Positions 37,753 to 50,790 of a DNA stretch of 64,000 nt are shown here, in pieces. The number at the start of each line of letters is the position of its first letter. Within the stretch, counting starts at the first letter, position 1. The position numbers and the translations under genes are program-made. Below the pieces are notes generated by a model, which made no database searches, was not told where the DNA came from, and saw only the letters and a list, made by a program, of their open reading frames with translations. The stretch spans positions 286,140,966-286,204,965 of the forward strand of contig CM057009.1 in NCBI GenBank assembly GCA_029891345.1, written 5' to 3'. Source of the stretch: Dryococelus australis. Its lineage: Eukaryota; Arthropoda; Insecta; Phasmatodea; Phasmatidae.

Positions 37753-38590
37753 TGACACGGGCTCAGGGGGGAGTGATAATTGAAACAACATTTACTTGGA
37801 GGGGATATACACATCAAACAATGACTTAAGATTTTTGGGGTTAAAAGTTATGGTGACTTTTGTCACGTAGATATCATGTGAGGTAGTTGACATCTTAGTC
37901 ACCTTGACAGTTTTAACGCATGATATCATAATCACGATTCTCATTGAGCACCTTAATGGTTAACTGGCTGCTGTGATGATCACGGCAGGAGACTCTTACC
38001 CTGGTGTGACGAGGGCTGGTGGTCGCCTTGGTTGCTAGTCGATGGTGAAGTATCCTGGACCTATGGGGTGCTGCTGTGTGTTGTTTGACTGCAGAACAGG
38101 GCACCTCCAAACCAGGGGTTCGCAAGTCCTGAGAACTGTTTTTCTCCCCTCAAGATTGCCTCAACCACAGGATGAAGAGTACCCGGGAGCTTAATCAATG
38201 GAGGAAATAACGAGGTTGGTAAATGCAGAGGGGTGAGTCATCTCTGTGGTGCAGTTGGTTTTATCTCGACCCCGCTCAGTTGAGTTACTGCTGAGGGCAG
38301 TAGAAAATAAGAGGGTAGGAATGTTGTACTGCCTTCGGAATAGTATGCAGCCCCTTTTAACCTTCTCCGCACACCTCCATGCCAAGAGTACAGCATGAGG
38401 GGATATAAACTAATACAGCCTCTTGAAGGGCAAGCCAGTAACTCACTTCCCTACTGCGAACTTTTGATTGATTCATAGTCCTCCAGGCAAGAACGGTTAC
38501 CTTTTGATCGTTTCGCCTGGCCTCTGGAGGAGCGGTGGACAGAGCATTAGGCGGTGCTCGAGCTGTTTGAAATGAATACCCCAGAGTGGC
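37753..38590 (-). repeat. LTR, copy 2 (same family as 19005-19950)
   Basis: It starts TGACACGGGCTCAGGGGGGAGTG and shares a long series of blocks with copy 1 in the same order and orientation (TCAAACAATGACTTAAGA, GGGGTTAAAAGTTAT, GATTCTCATTGAGCA, GAGTACAGCAT, CTAATACAGCCTC, CTCACTTCCCTACTG). Identity falls after about 38585. The full LTR may run to about 38,728, where a minus-strand start TGTACC would lie. No internal gag-pol follows, so it is a solo or orphaned LTR in the FAS-like intron. Confidence 0.65.
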
Positions 38591-40076
38591 ATCCAAAGGG
38601 GGTCAATTAGTCTTATGTTAATTCCAACTCATTTCCGGACCCTTAAGAAGTGGTGGTTGAGTATGGAAGAACCCAGTCTGTCCCATTCACCTGGAGGATG
38701 AGTTCCTAGTGGTACAGGCGCTACGTAATAATAATATAGTTGCCTTGAAATACCCCCTAAGCTAATACCACTTTATACGAAAGTTCACACTATCGTAAAC
38801 TGCCAGGTGAAGTTAACCTGGATAAAAAGCTAGTAGGGAGAAAAAAAGGCGATAATCCTATTAGTAAATTAATAAATAACTCTAGTCTAACTATCGCTAG
38901 TTGTTCTGAAGGAACAGAAACGGGGTTTAACAGTTACCAGAGGGGTAGTGTCAATAATGCCAGCACCATCTGGTGGGCAAATAGGGAGTTCCTGAAGAAA
39001 CTTTGCTTTGACCATTACCAGTTCTGGGGTCGATACAATGGGGTGGTAAGGAGAGAGCTGAAGTCTTCAAGAACCTCTGAAGGGCCCAGTCTCTCAGAAG
39101 CAGGGGGTCAGAGGTTTTGCAGAAGAGGCGTCTGGTCGTTGTTGTCTTCAGCTGGCAGAGATTCAGGCCCTTGCGAGCGGTGGAATATGCAGACATACCA
39201 GCGAACCCGATGGCTACATCCGGCCTTGTATGAGCAGTGGAGGTTCAGTGCTTGTCAAACTAGCTCTTTTATACTAATCTCGTACATGCTTTGGGTGGTC
39301 AAGGGTGCGGGGGTATGATAGCCTCAGCTGCAGGGGTGGAAATTTGTAAACTGCTGATGCGGCGCTAACATACCTTATCTTGGCCGCAGGCACTGGTAGA
39401 ATATGTGCTGTCCTCCAGTGGCACACACTGGAACTAGTGTGACCTTATCTGGAGGGAGCGCTAACTCAGTCAGGCAGTACAATCTTTAATTGGAGGGTAT
39501 TGCATCAAAGATGGTTCAAAGTCGTTTTGTATAGTGCGCATTAAAGTTGCGGAATGCATCATGCATCAAAATTTTCAATACAATTGCAAACAAATGCAAA
39601 AACATGCATTATGCAGTCATAAAAATAGAAAATCATAAAGTACTATTTGATGTCTGTCATCTCTTCTTGGCTACCGAATGTTGGAAATCTGGTGAAGTAA
39701 TTTGGGTTGAACAAACTCTACACCCAACTTTTTAAATGCTCACCTGTGAGCTGGCTTATTAGATTAGGTTTGTTCAATGTTCACAAATACAGTTTTTAAA
39801 ATTCATCAGACTGACTGACAGTTCAATTTCCTGTCGTTAACATATAATCTCAGGATAGATACGTTGCATGCCACTTTTATGTTTCATTTACGCAATCTGG
39901 ATGTGAGTTATATTCCACATGTTTCCCTACAGTATCAGGGGCAGCATAGATGTGAGACAGTGGCTGCATGTGGGCTGCAAGTTTGACATACCTGTTACAA
40001 TTTTATTTTATACACAGTTAACTATGTAAAGTGTTAATAATATTATTTAAATTAGTTTAATTCTAACATTCTGAGG
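38591..40076. other. No gene recognised
   Basis: Moderately GC-rich to about 39,500. A short block near 39,450-39,490 (CTCAGTCAGGCAGTACAATCT) is nearly identical to one near 21,782-21,805, which suggests a further dispersed repeat of unknown family. Confidence 0.35.
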
Positions 40077-40142
40077 GGCCCACAATGGTGTAGTGGTCAG
40101 AACAAGCACCTGTAACCTGATAAACATGTTATATTCCAAGTG
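40077..40142 (+). repeat. tRNA-like remnant (A-box only)
   Basis: GGCCCACAATGGTGTAGTGGTCAGAAC resembles the 5' end and A box of a tRNA-derived SINE. No good B box follows, so this is a decayed unit. Confidence 0.3.
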
Positions 40143-40324
40143 GGGTCATATCTGGATTTCACATGGTGTGTAAGTGACAAGCTTTAATTGGGCAATGTGT
40201 TTTCTCCAGGTACTCCTGTTTCCTCTGCCATTGTGTTTTTTCATATCTCCATCCTCAGACGCATCACCTTCCAGTGGTACTAATCACCTCAGCTGTTGTG
40301 TGCTGTTCAAATCTATCAACATAT

Positions 40325-40765
40325 TTATATATCTTTGTATGTATGTGTGTATGTATGCATGTATGCCTGTATGCATGTATGTATTCATGCACATATATAT
40401 GTATATATGCATGTATGTACATCTGTATGTATGTGTGCACATGTGTATCTATGTATGTGTGAGTGTGAATGTGTGAAGTATGTATGTTTGTGTCTGTGTC
40501 TGAGTGTAGATGTGTATCTATGTATGTGTGAGTGTGTATGTGTCATGTATGTATGCGTGTGTCTGTGTCTGGGTGTACATGTGTGTCTTGTGTATGTGTG
40601 TATGTATGGATGTATGAATGTATGTACTGTATGTATGTATGCATGAACAAATGCCTGTAAATCTGCTGTATGACTGTGTGTCTCTCACTCATTTTCACTA
40701 TCACTATCTCTATCTCTATCTCTCTCTCCCCTTTCTCTCTCTCTCTCCCTCTCTCTCTTTCTTAC
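40325..40765. repeat. TGTA/TGTG-rich low-complexity tract followed by (CT)n
   Basis: TATG/TGTA tetranucleotide repeats with GTGTGTGT interspersions to about 40660, then CTATCT and CTCTCTCT runs to about 40765. Long C/V/Y-rich frames over it are artefacts. Confidence 0.9.
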
Positions 40766-40871
40766 ACTGAAACACACTTTCTCATCCTAAGCATCCACAT
40801 ATAAAAGTCTCAATGCTATCGTAAACAGCTAAGTTTATTATTTCCTTTACATTAATTAATTTTGTTTTCAG

Positions 40872-41070
40872 TTTCAAGATAATTTCATAATTGACCTGAG
40901 GGACAAAAACTATGGAATGAACTTATTACGGATGAAAAACTACAAAACCTTTGACACTGTTGTTAATTTCCTGGAAGAACCGTACCTACAGATGTCGGTT
41001 AGATTTTTTTCTGACTATAGCTACCTGATACAGCTATGAAGAACAAAGATGGAGCAGAGCAAGCACATTG
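40872..41070 (+). pseudogene. FAS-like exon 3 of 4, with in-frame TGA
   Basis: 199 bases from acceptor TTTTCAG (AG at 40870-40871) to donor GTCAGT at 41071; phase 0 in, phase 1 out. The peptide starts FQDNFIIDLRDKNYG and continues TFDTVVNFLEEPYLQMSVRF. It aligns residue for residue in length with the FAS stretch that follows F-P-Q-L and contains the V-L-N-S-L-A-E-E-K-L-Q-A-S-V-R motif. A TGA at 41037-41039 sits where FAS has the Gly codon of its E-I-G-K motif (a GGA to TGA change would explain it). The single terminal G plus the GT that opens exon 4 rebuilds the expected Gly codon. Confidence 0.75.
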
Positions 41071-44000
41071 GTCAGTAGAAATTCAAACATAATTTACTGG
41101 TGTAATATTAAGTGTGTGTATAGATAGAGAAATGTTCTGGTGCTATATAAGTTTGGTTGCTTGTGCATGTGTTATGGGTGTATACAGGAAAGTGTTGAAA
41201 GATCTTGGATTTAAAAAACATTTTATTGTTATTTCGTCAGTGTACTGAAACAGAATATTTCAAAATAATATGGCAATTGTGAACGTCCACTCAATTTTAT
41301 TGGTTTATATCCGTTAAATATTTCCTGTACAACGTAGAACCTAAAAATTGTAATAACCATCATTGTAAAAGTAAGTACCTGGCATGATCGGTAACTACGA
41401 AATTTTGGTATATATGGTTCACGATAAAGTGAGCACTCTTGAAAAAAATCTATGAAAAAAATCAATGCTCGTAACTGCATATATATTATAACATGAGCAA
41501 TTTTCCTCAACTCACTGTTAAGTTGGCAGCAAACTACCAGCAATAGTTTCATGTTTTAACCTCCTACTAGTAGTTTAAGTAAAAATCTTTTTGGTCATCT
41601 GCAATTCAGTTTCTTTTTGTTGTAGGTAAATAAGAATACAGTTTAGCATTTAGCATTAAGCATTGCAACCCATTTATGATTCTGACTCTTTTACATCTTA
41701 ACCTGGTTCATAGTTTATGAAATTGAAACACTTAACATTGTTTAATTGATTTTAAGCTACATATGTGTGTGCGAATGTATGTATTAAATAAAATTTACAC
41801 TTAGAACACACATCATTGTTATGCATGTTTACCAAAATTTCGTAATTTTAATTTAATCTGATACCAACAGTAAATTTTAACCATTTTTTTTTTCAAGTGC
41901 AGCTTATATACCTGTAATTTTTCCTTTTATAACCAAAACTACATTTTTCATGCTACGCTGAATTTTGTTAGAAACTTATTTCATAAAATATATTTAAAAA
42001 AGAATATTTAATAACATTTTGTTGTGCAAACGTCAGAGGCAATGTTAGTCACAAAATAGTAGCTAACGTTCACATGCATACTTTTGACCTCTTGTTCGTG
42101 AACAAACACGCTAATTTTCAAGGGTTAATTATTCAAACATTGTTTATTAAACACATTTTTAATACCGACAAGACAGTTTGTAGTTCATTTGTAAGTATGT
42201 TTGTAAGTGTACCTGTTTGTAAGTATCAAAAACCATTATCACAAATGATACAATATCAGTTACAAAATTTGCTGTTCTATTGTCCAGGCCCTACCAGAAA
42301 GGGTGTAGGGCGGCAGGTGGGTAAACTCTGCCTCCTCCCCACATCGAGAGGGACCCCACGATGTGGAAATATGAAAAAAGTGTTCTTGATGTTAATATAC
42401 GCTTGTGATCAAATATTCTGAGCATCAGTGTCCACTGACTCACTTAACCATGCCAAGCCATCCTGGACAAACCCAGTGGTAAACAATCACTTGGTTGGAG
42501 CGGGGAGGGTGTGGTCTCTGTTATGCTGTGTGCAGCCCTTACACGGAGGGGTCATGAAAACATAAAACAACCCTCATGGGCAAGTAGTACCATTAATCGG
42601 GCAGTCACTATTACGGAGTTTCTTCCAGAGAAATAGTCTGTGTAACACGTCTTGAGATAGGTATAAGGCGGCGTCGTAGTGAGGATCACGTACTATGATC
42701 ACGAGTCATATTTATTCGCGAAGTAAATGTGGTAAGTATATTTTTGCACTATCTCTAATTCAAAATTTTATCTAATGCTCTTGAATTTAGTAATCACATC
42801 CTAAAAACATTCCGTGGTTCAATATACAGCCAGATTTAAATATGTATTGCGACAGATTGGGCCGATTGTGGTACATTTCTTATTTTCTAATAATTCAAAT
42901 ATGTAGCACGGCAAATAATGGCGCATTATTAAACAGAGCTGTTTGTTGTGAAAATAACTGGTTTATTTCTTCAGTATTCTAGACAATTCTTTTATTTTGT
43001 GAATTTTAATCTGTTGTAATTTTTTTTTTTTGTTTTCAATTCTGCCAAGGAAGCGTAATAACTAATATACTCATTTACATATTTAAGACAACACTACACT
43101 TCCTCGCATAATCAGTATACTATAGCTACTCGTTTTTAAATATATATTTTACTATGCGCACCTACTAATGATGAATAAAAAAAATTTCCCCCGATATTTT
43201 AACATTGTAAAGGTATATTTTTTCGTGTATTTTATTGAAATCATACCAATGAATAGTGTACACAGTGATAACTTATGCTGTAATTCAGGGGTAATTTTGT
43301 TTCATACGTTCATACAGTGCCTCGTGTTTGTTAATGTCTCGTTAGACGTATCGTGCTAGCTTGAATAGCTTATTTTTGCTATAAAAAAAAGAAGATATTT
43401 GAGTTAATTCCATAATTCCACGAACTTCACTCAAACCATTGAAACGAGATTATTGTTGTCTTTTTATCTAATCCAGTAGGCCTACGGTAAAAAAAAAACA
43501 CATTTATCCGACAGACTTTCGGGATCACTTAACCATTCGTCTTGAAAGAGTCCGTCGTACTGACGCCGCCCTTTTTCTATGCGAGTACGAATAAGTTCAA
43601 ACTGAATGTACCAGTATATGTCATATTATGTTTACAAAGTGCAAGCACGAATTAATAGGCAGGTGGACAGGCGGGGGCGATTGAGTTACAAATGTAGAGT
43701 GAATATAGATACAAGTTTTTGACATTCTTAATCATGCTGCTCGCTGGCCTTGACCAGTCACATCAGACTGCATAAACAGAGATGTTTCGGCATAGGATGG
43801 AAAAATACAACGTAATCTCGAAAATTAACCCGCCACATTACTTATATGACTATATTGTACATATTATTTATTACCATACAAAAGCCAAAAAATTAGATGG
43901 TAAAAATTTGATTTTGCATTTAAACAATTGTAGAAATTATTACCTGTGTGTCTAATCTCACTGGTGGTAATATTGTTTTCTTTAAGAAAAGGAAAAATGT

Positions 44001-45317
44001 ACTAGGGCCTGGTAAGCCCCTTCATGTTGTGGGCACCTGGACATTTGCTAGTCCAACCACCTTTTAGTTACGTCTTTTAAAGAACAAGAATAACTAAGTT
44101 ATATTACGAATGATCACATTTAACCAGTTTAGGTTCTTTTTTTACACGCCATAATTTGTAATTTAAAGCATAATTATTTGATTGCAAACTCACCCTGTGA
44201 TATAGAGGGTTCTGAATCACAGTCTTATTAACTACTCCCTACGCACTAACCACTAACCTTTATCACAAGTACTTCTGTTATTGCAAAATTTAAACATTTA
44301 TGTAAACTGGAAATAACTTTGTTATTTCTGACCGAAATTAGAATGCTGAGCTACTTAATATTTGTTTTCATTTTAAGATAGAAGTAATTGATCCTGGGGT
44401 AAACAATTAATAAATTCTCTTAAATTCTCTGCTCATCTACAGCAGCTCTAAATTTAACATTTGATATACAATTATTTACAAAATTATGTCGTGTTGGATA
44501 AAAATAATTCACATGCACTATCTTGTGGAATGAGCAAGTATCTGACGAATTGTTTTAAAATACTAATATTATAAGCTGTTTACAGCAAATTTCATTGTAG
44601 TTCAGGTGGAAAATACAGAAGATACAAATATAACTCAACTTTGATTAATTTTATTAGGTATGGCAACAATTATGCACAAATATATTAATATAGCTAGAGA
44701 AGGTCAAATAAACCGGGGCGTTGTTAGGTAAAGGAAAAAAAAAAAATCGGTGTCAGAAGTTTTAATAACTTTTGCGTGGACTCCTAATGCATACAATTAA
44801 TTTTGTCATGATGAATGACACAGCACTTGTGTATATAATTTATTCCGCCGAGTGTTATTGACAGGTGGTCAAAATATGCCACAAAATATATAGGTTCAGT
44901 ACACTGGGCCACTACTCTGAAATTTATTTAAAACAGCATAGCAACTATGTAGAGCTGGCTGAGAGCCCCCCCCCCCCCAAAAACAGAGATACTCGGGATT
45001 CTGTGTCATTTCTGCGCTATATAACCAGTCATTTGCACTTCAGGTAATTACAAGTAGATGCATATCTCAAATAGAAGAGTAAACACCTGTCGCAGAACAC
45101 GAGGTCTGTTATATTGCGATGTACACCACAATACTTACTAAACATATCTTAACAACGGTTTTATTGTATTTTGCTGAGTCCCATATTTCCCAACACACGT
45201 AGCTGTTATGCATCGCAGTTTTAAGATAACATACAAATGTTTATGAATTTTCTTACAACTTCCATGGAAAAGTGTTCAATAACCAGTCCTGAGCAGGAGT
45301 GAGGGAGTGAAGAGATT
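41071..45317. other. FAS-like intron 3 upstream of the Polinton; no gene recognised
   Basis: AT-rich sequence with short frames and no motif I can name. Short poly-A and poly-T runs and a C-rich run near 44969-44979 are present. Confidence 0.45.
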
Positions 45318-45323
45318 TGGGTG
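45318..45323. other. Target-site duplication, left copy (TGGGTG)
   Basis: The six bases immediately outside the left terminal inverted repeat are TGGGTG, identical to 61435-61440. A 6-bp duplication is the hallmark of Polinton/Maverick integration. Confidence 0.9.
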
Positions 45324-45715
45324 AGTAGATGTAAAAGGGGAGTTCTAGCGCAATTCAATTTTCATCGAAAAACTGTGGTTTTTTGCTCCAATATAAAGTT
45401 TTTTTTTGCTCCAAAATCATGGTTTTAATTTAATAAATTCAGCATTCTAAAAAAAAGCACATTTACTCCAAAATCAAGCGTTTTTACCCCAAAATCAAGT
45501 AAATTGACCACTTTTTCAAAAATGTCCGAGCAGAATTTGTGCCACCTTAAAAAACTAGCTATTTTAACACATCAAGCAAATTTATCGCTTTTCAAGCAAT
45601 TTTTCATGCTTTCTAGAAATAGCAATTTTACAAACGAGAAATCTAAATAAAACAAATTTAAGCCAAATTCAAGGGAAAATATTAACTAATATAATCGATA
45701 GAATTTATATATATA
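45324..45715 (+). repeat. Polinton left terminal inverted repeat, with CCAAAATCA iterons
   Basis: About 390 bases matching the reverse complement of 61034-61434 with scattered substitutions and small indels. Inside it a CCAAAATCAAG-like word recurs four to five times about every 18-70 bases (for example near 45410, 45460 and 45490). The same words are present in the other repeat. Confidence 0.9.
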
Positions 45716-45734
45716 TTTTAAAGAGAATTCTAGA

Positions 45735-46030
45735 TCATAGAAAATGTTGCATTTTTAATTTCTTTTAAGCCTTTATATATTATAAAAACCTGCTTCCCAT
45801 TTATTAGTTTCAAAGAATTTTTATCGAGTATCTTGACGTAGCGCTCTGGCAATGAAATTTTACGTTTACCATCTAGAATACAATTAATTTTTTTGCCAAG
45901 CTTAGACTTATAAATTTCAAAATCTGTAGCAGTAAACCATTTATTTGTTTCTAGATCTTGTAGTTAAATTAATTCAAGTGAATTGTTAAACTTTGTTGAG
46001 CAGAGTTTCCATTTTTTATGTCATTTACAT
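45735..46030 (-). pseudogene. Small Polinton ORF remnant next to left TIR, function unknown
   Basis: On the minus strand a continuous coding-like stretch includes LQDLETNKWFTATDFEIYKS, then LDGKRKISLPERYVKILDKN and GKQVFIIYKGLKEI. A TAA lies near its start. The alternating hydrophobic/charged pattern and short length suggest a small beta-rich, possibly nucleic-acid-binding protein. I have no firm family name. It is transcribed towards the left end, away from the polymerase. Confidence 0.4.
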
Positions 46031-46081
46031 AGAAACAAATAATTAAAGAAAATTATTTATTTCATTCTCTCAATAAATTAA

Positions 46082-46715
46082 TTTTATTATTAAATAAAAA
46101 ATGGAAAATCAAGAAAAGCAATGTAAAAAGATGGCAAAGTATTAAATATAGAAAGTTTTCACACGCATAAATACACAAAAGACAAGTATATTAATACTTG
46201 TAAAAAATGTGATAAATATGTCAAAAATCAATATGAGTTCAAAAAGAGAACATACTATGCGAATGTGGAAAATATGTTTCTAAACCATCTCTCAAAAAGC
46301 ATAAAAATACTAAACTACACAATACAAATGAAATTCGCCATGCTGATTATTCAACTAAGCCGTATACAGCATGTAAAGAGAATAAATCTGTGGATTAATT
46401 TATCTCCACAAAGTTACTATAGACGAACATACCGCAAATTGCGAAAAATGCTTTAGTAAATATGATAGAAGTCGCTATAAGTTAAAAAATGAGAAAATAC
46501 TATGCGAATGTATAAAATATGTTTGTAATGGATATCTCGATAAGCATAAAAATAATAAATTACACAATGCAATAGTAGATATTCTAAACAAAATTCAACG
46601 TGATAATTATTCAACAAAAACATGTATAGTATGTAAAGAGAATAAATCGATAAATTCATTTTCTCGTCATAAAACTACTAAGGATAAGCATACAACAATA
46701 TGCAAAAAAATGCTA
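46082..46715 (+). pseudogene. Zinc-finger protein remnant with internally duplicated unit
   Basis: A start codon context at 46082 (MENQEKQCKK) is followed, in shifting frames, by a unit CxxC-x-KY, then ILCECGKYV....LKKHKN.KLHN, then YSTK..(C)..CKENKS. The unit occurs twice, at about 46180-46425 and 46436-46695. Each has Cys pairs plus a C2H2-like H-x5-H. At least three frame breaks. It lies between the left inverted repeat and the polymerase gene. It is either a separate DNA-binding protein or an N-terminal part of the polymerase polyprotein. Confidence 0.5.
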
Positions 46716-47089
46716 TAATGAGAAATATCCCCATTAGAAGTAGATAAATAGTTGAAAACAATTTCATTATTATCAATAGTTTAAACTCATATTTCGATTT
46801 TACACGCTTATATTTCTACCCCCATTTTTGCAGTCTTCATATATTTGTTTTATTATAAATAGACAGTAAAAATGACATCGCGCAATATCGCAGTTGAATT
46901 GGGAGAAGAGATTGAGAGAGTTGAGAATTATAGGTAGAGATCAAAATTAAATATTGGTACAGGCTACAGAAAGCTGATCTAATTTAATTAATTATACCAT
47001 TTATTATGAATCTACAAAGAGAAATAAACTATAAAATTGAACCCTTTTCAAATTACACTATAAAATATAGAAAAGCTAAAAAAAACTAT

Positions 47090-50000
47090 TCAAAGAAAAT
47101 TTCCCATTTTCTAATAATGTTTTCATGCAACCTAGAGATAAAAGTAAGCGAGTAACAGATTGGATAACAAACAATAATTCTACAAATTTACCTTTAGCTG
47201 ATGCCAATATCAATTAATTATATAACCAAGATAAAAAGGAATTAAAAGAACTATTCCCCAATTCTAATAATGTGTTTGTTAGTAAAAGAAATACAAGAAC
47301 AAAAAAAAGTACAGAGTTAATACAGCTTTTAAAAGTAGGATATCAACATACAACATTGGAAATTCCTTTAATTTAGTACAGCTAAATCAATTTTAAACTT
47401 CAGAAAAAATAAGATTTTTGAGACTATACACGATCATCTTAGGAACTTTAGAGGGGTGAAAACCAGCATTGAATTTTATACCAATTGTAGCTAGCAGGAA
47501 AATAATCAAGTAGAATTATTTACATTTCAAGCATATAATCACACAATACTAAACGAAGGAGAAATTATAAAGATATATACAATTATAAAACAGGAATTAC
47601 TTACAAAATTATCTGTTACAATATACAATTAGCAATAAATAAGCCTAATCCATTAAAAGGATCATCATATATTGAACTACCAGAATTTATATAGATTAAG
47701 AAAGCATCCATAAATGTTTAAAAAAAAATGATCTAAAATCCTTTCTTTGGGCAATAAAATCTGCACTGTTTCCTGCAGGAAAAGACCTTCAAAGAGTATC
47801 TAAACATAAAATGTGGGTCTTAACATTGAGAAAGCATTAGATGAATTGAATATCCTTTTAAAATTAATGATATGCCAAAAGTAGAAAATCAAATCGATAC
47901 TTCTATAAATGTATACTCTATTGAAGATGGAAGTAAGAAATCAATGTTATATCCACTATAAATTGCAAAAAAAATATACGCATATAAATTTTCTTTTTTT
48001 CAAAGATGATACAAAGTCGCATTATTGTTGTATTAAAATTTATCAAGGTTATTTTCAGCACAAAAAAATTAAACAAGCTTGGCAAAGTTTATATATGCGA
48101 TATGTGCCTTCAATTCTTTTATTCTCAAGAAAAATTTAATAAACCTACTGAAGATTGATGAACATGTGAAAATAATCATACATTGAAAAAGCGAACAAAT
48201 ACATTTTAAAAATGTTAAACACGCCACGAAAGTCCAATTCAAAATACTTGCAGATTTTGAATAAATTTTAAAGCAAATATCAACCACCAAACCAAATTCA
48301 AGAGAAATAAAATAATTTAACTTAATAAAAAATTATCGAATTTTAACCGAGGATGATATTGATAATGGTTTTTTTAATAAATAAATACTTAAAGAAAGAT
48401 ATAAACTTTCAAATTATCAAATAAATAACATTTATTTAAAGTTACGATGAATTATATACAATGAAATATAAATTACATGAAACTTCTGGTCTTTGCTATT
48501 ACATTGTATCTGCTTATGGTGATTATAAACCACCAGTTGTATATCGTGGCCCAGATGCTCATAAAATATTTATACAAACAAAGAAAAGCAAAGTAGAAGA
48601 AAATGGTGAAACATATTCACAAATTGAACCAATGCATACATTAAGAAAATAAGAAAAAATATTATATAAGAAATAAAAAATATGTTCTGTATGCGAGTGT
48701 GAATATACAGAGGAAAATAAAAAAAAGTACATCATCATGATCACATAAGTGGAAAATGCATTAATCCAACATGCAACAAGTGTAATCTAAAATTAAAATT
48801 ACCAAATTTTGTACCAATTTATTTTCATAATTTAGCTGTATATGATGCACATTTATTTATTAAAGAGTTAGGATATGATGATAAAAATATAGATTTACAG
48901 CAAATAACGAAGAAAATTTTACAACTTTTGGAAAAAAAAGCAGAAAATTTAAAAATAAAATTTATAGATACATTCAAATTTATGGCTAGCAGTTTAGATA
49001 AATTATCATCTAATTTAAGTAAATATCAAATCAAACACACACAAAAACATTTTCCAGAAGATTAAGTTGATTTAGTTATTAGAAAGGGTGCTTACCAATA
49101 TGATTATATGGATAGTTGGAAGAAATTTGAAGAAACAGAACTTCCACAAATTAAATATAAAAAATCTTGGTGACTACCATGATTTATATTTAAAAAGTGA
49201 TGTGTTATTGTTAGAAGATATATTGGAAATTTTATAAACACATGCATAAATTCATATGATTTAGACTCTGCATGGTACATAGACAGCAGGTTTGTCATGG
49301 GATGCAATGTTAAAAATGATTAAACTGCCACTAGATTTATTGCATAACTATGATATGATTTTAATGATCGAAAAGGAATTAGGGGTGGAATATCACAATG
49401 TTGTAAGCAATATGTTAAAGCTAATAACAAATATTTGGAAGATTTTAACTCTAATCAAGAATCAAATTATTTAGCATATTTCGATGCTAATAATTTATAT
49501 GGTTGGGCAATGTCTCAATATTTACCATGTGGTAGTTTTGAATGGGTTTATTATACATTAAATAATTTAGAGTATAGGAGTAAAAAAAAATTAGATTTGG
49601 AGAATGATTCTGAGTATGGTTATATATTCGAAGTTAATTTAGAATAGCCAAAAGAACTAAATAAATTACATAAAGATCTACCATTTTGTCCTAAAAATAA
49701 GATAGTCCCAAAAACAACTCAATCTAAATAATTACAACTTTAGATAACAAACAAAAGTATGTGATTCACTATTTGCAACTTGAAACAGTGTCTAAGTAAT
49801 GGATTAAAACTCACTAAAATACATAGAATATTGAAATTCAATCAATCTGATTGGTTGAAGATATATATTGAGTTGAATATAGAGATGGGATCTAATGCTA
49901 AAAATGATTTCGAAAAAGATTTTTACAATTTCATGAAAATTTCTGTGTTTGGCAAAACTATGGAAAATATATGAAACAGAGTAGATATAAAATTTGTATC

Positions 50001-50790
50001 AGGTGCTGAAAAATGTGAAAAATTAGTAGCAAAACCAAATTTCAAAAGAAGTACTATATTTAATGAGAATCTTGCAGCTCTACATATGAATAAAAGAACT
50101 GCAAAATTTAATAAGCCTATTTATGTGGGCATGTCAATTTTGGATATATCGAATGAATTAATGTATAATTTCCATTATAAAGTGATGAAGCCATAATATG
50201 ATGTTAAAATTTTACTATGTTATCAAGATACCGATTCATACATTTATAACATAAAGACAGAAGATTTTTACGAAGATATGAAGTCGATGATAGCAAAATT
50301 TGATACAAGTGATTATCCAAAGAGCAATATTTATAAAATGCCACAAATAAAAAAAAGTTTTAGGAAAAATAAGAGACGAATGTAATAAGAAAATAATGAA
50401 AGAATTTGTTGGTTGACATGCAAAAATGTATTCATATAGAGTTGGTGATAAACAAAACAAAAAATCTAATGGTGTGAAAAAATGTGTTGTTAATAAGAGA
50501 ATTACATTCGAAGGCTATAAGAATTGTTTGTTTGATGAGAAAATTCAATATAGAACAATGCATTTGATAAGGAGTGAAAAACAAAATATATACAGCCAAA
50601 GTTAGTAAAATTGCATTGAGTCCTTATGGTAACAAGAGAATTGTATTAGAAAATCAAATCGATACACTGCCATATGGATAGCAAAATTTATAATTTTATT
50701 AATGAGAGTCCCAACTATTCCTGAAAGAAAAATTTTATATTTTATTAATGAGAGGTGCGATGAGTAAGAAAAAATATTAAATATCATATG
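47090..50790 (+). pseudogene. polB: Polinton DNA polymerase B (protein-primed type), degenerate
   Basis: A 3.7-kb plus-strand run of frames with conserved landmarks in order. The N-terminal part includes RVTDWI near 47150, FYTNC and QVELFTFQAYN near 47480-47540, and an LWAIKSALFPAGK block near 47750. A zinc-finger-like cysteine/histidine segment follows near 48100-48210. Then come exonuclease-side sequences (HHDHISGKC near 48730, PIYFHNLAVYDAHLFIKELG near 48815-48880, FIDTFKFMASSL near 48960). Motif A, YFDANNLYGWAMSQYLP, lies at about 49480, and motif C, YQDTDSYIY, at 50221. Both catalytic aspartate motifs are intact in sequence, but more than ten stops and frameshifts make the gene dead. It replicates the element's DNA in the family's model. 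Confidence 0.85.

Noticed and set aside
40174-40646. Cys/Val/Tyr-rich frames of about 100 codons in three overlapping frames
   Set aside because: They arise from TGTA/TGTG tetranucleotide repeats; no start context or domain.
42660-43580. GGCGGCGTC words facing each other near 42.67 and 43.56 kb as possible element ends
   Set aside because: The shared inverted stretch is too short (about 10-12 bases) to support terminal repeats.
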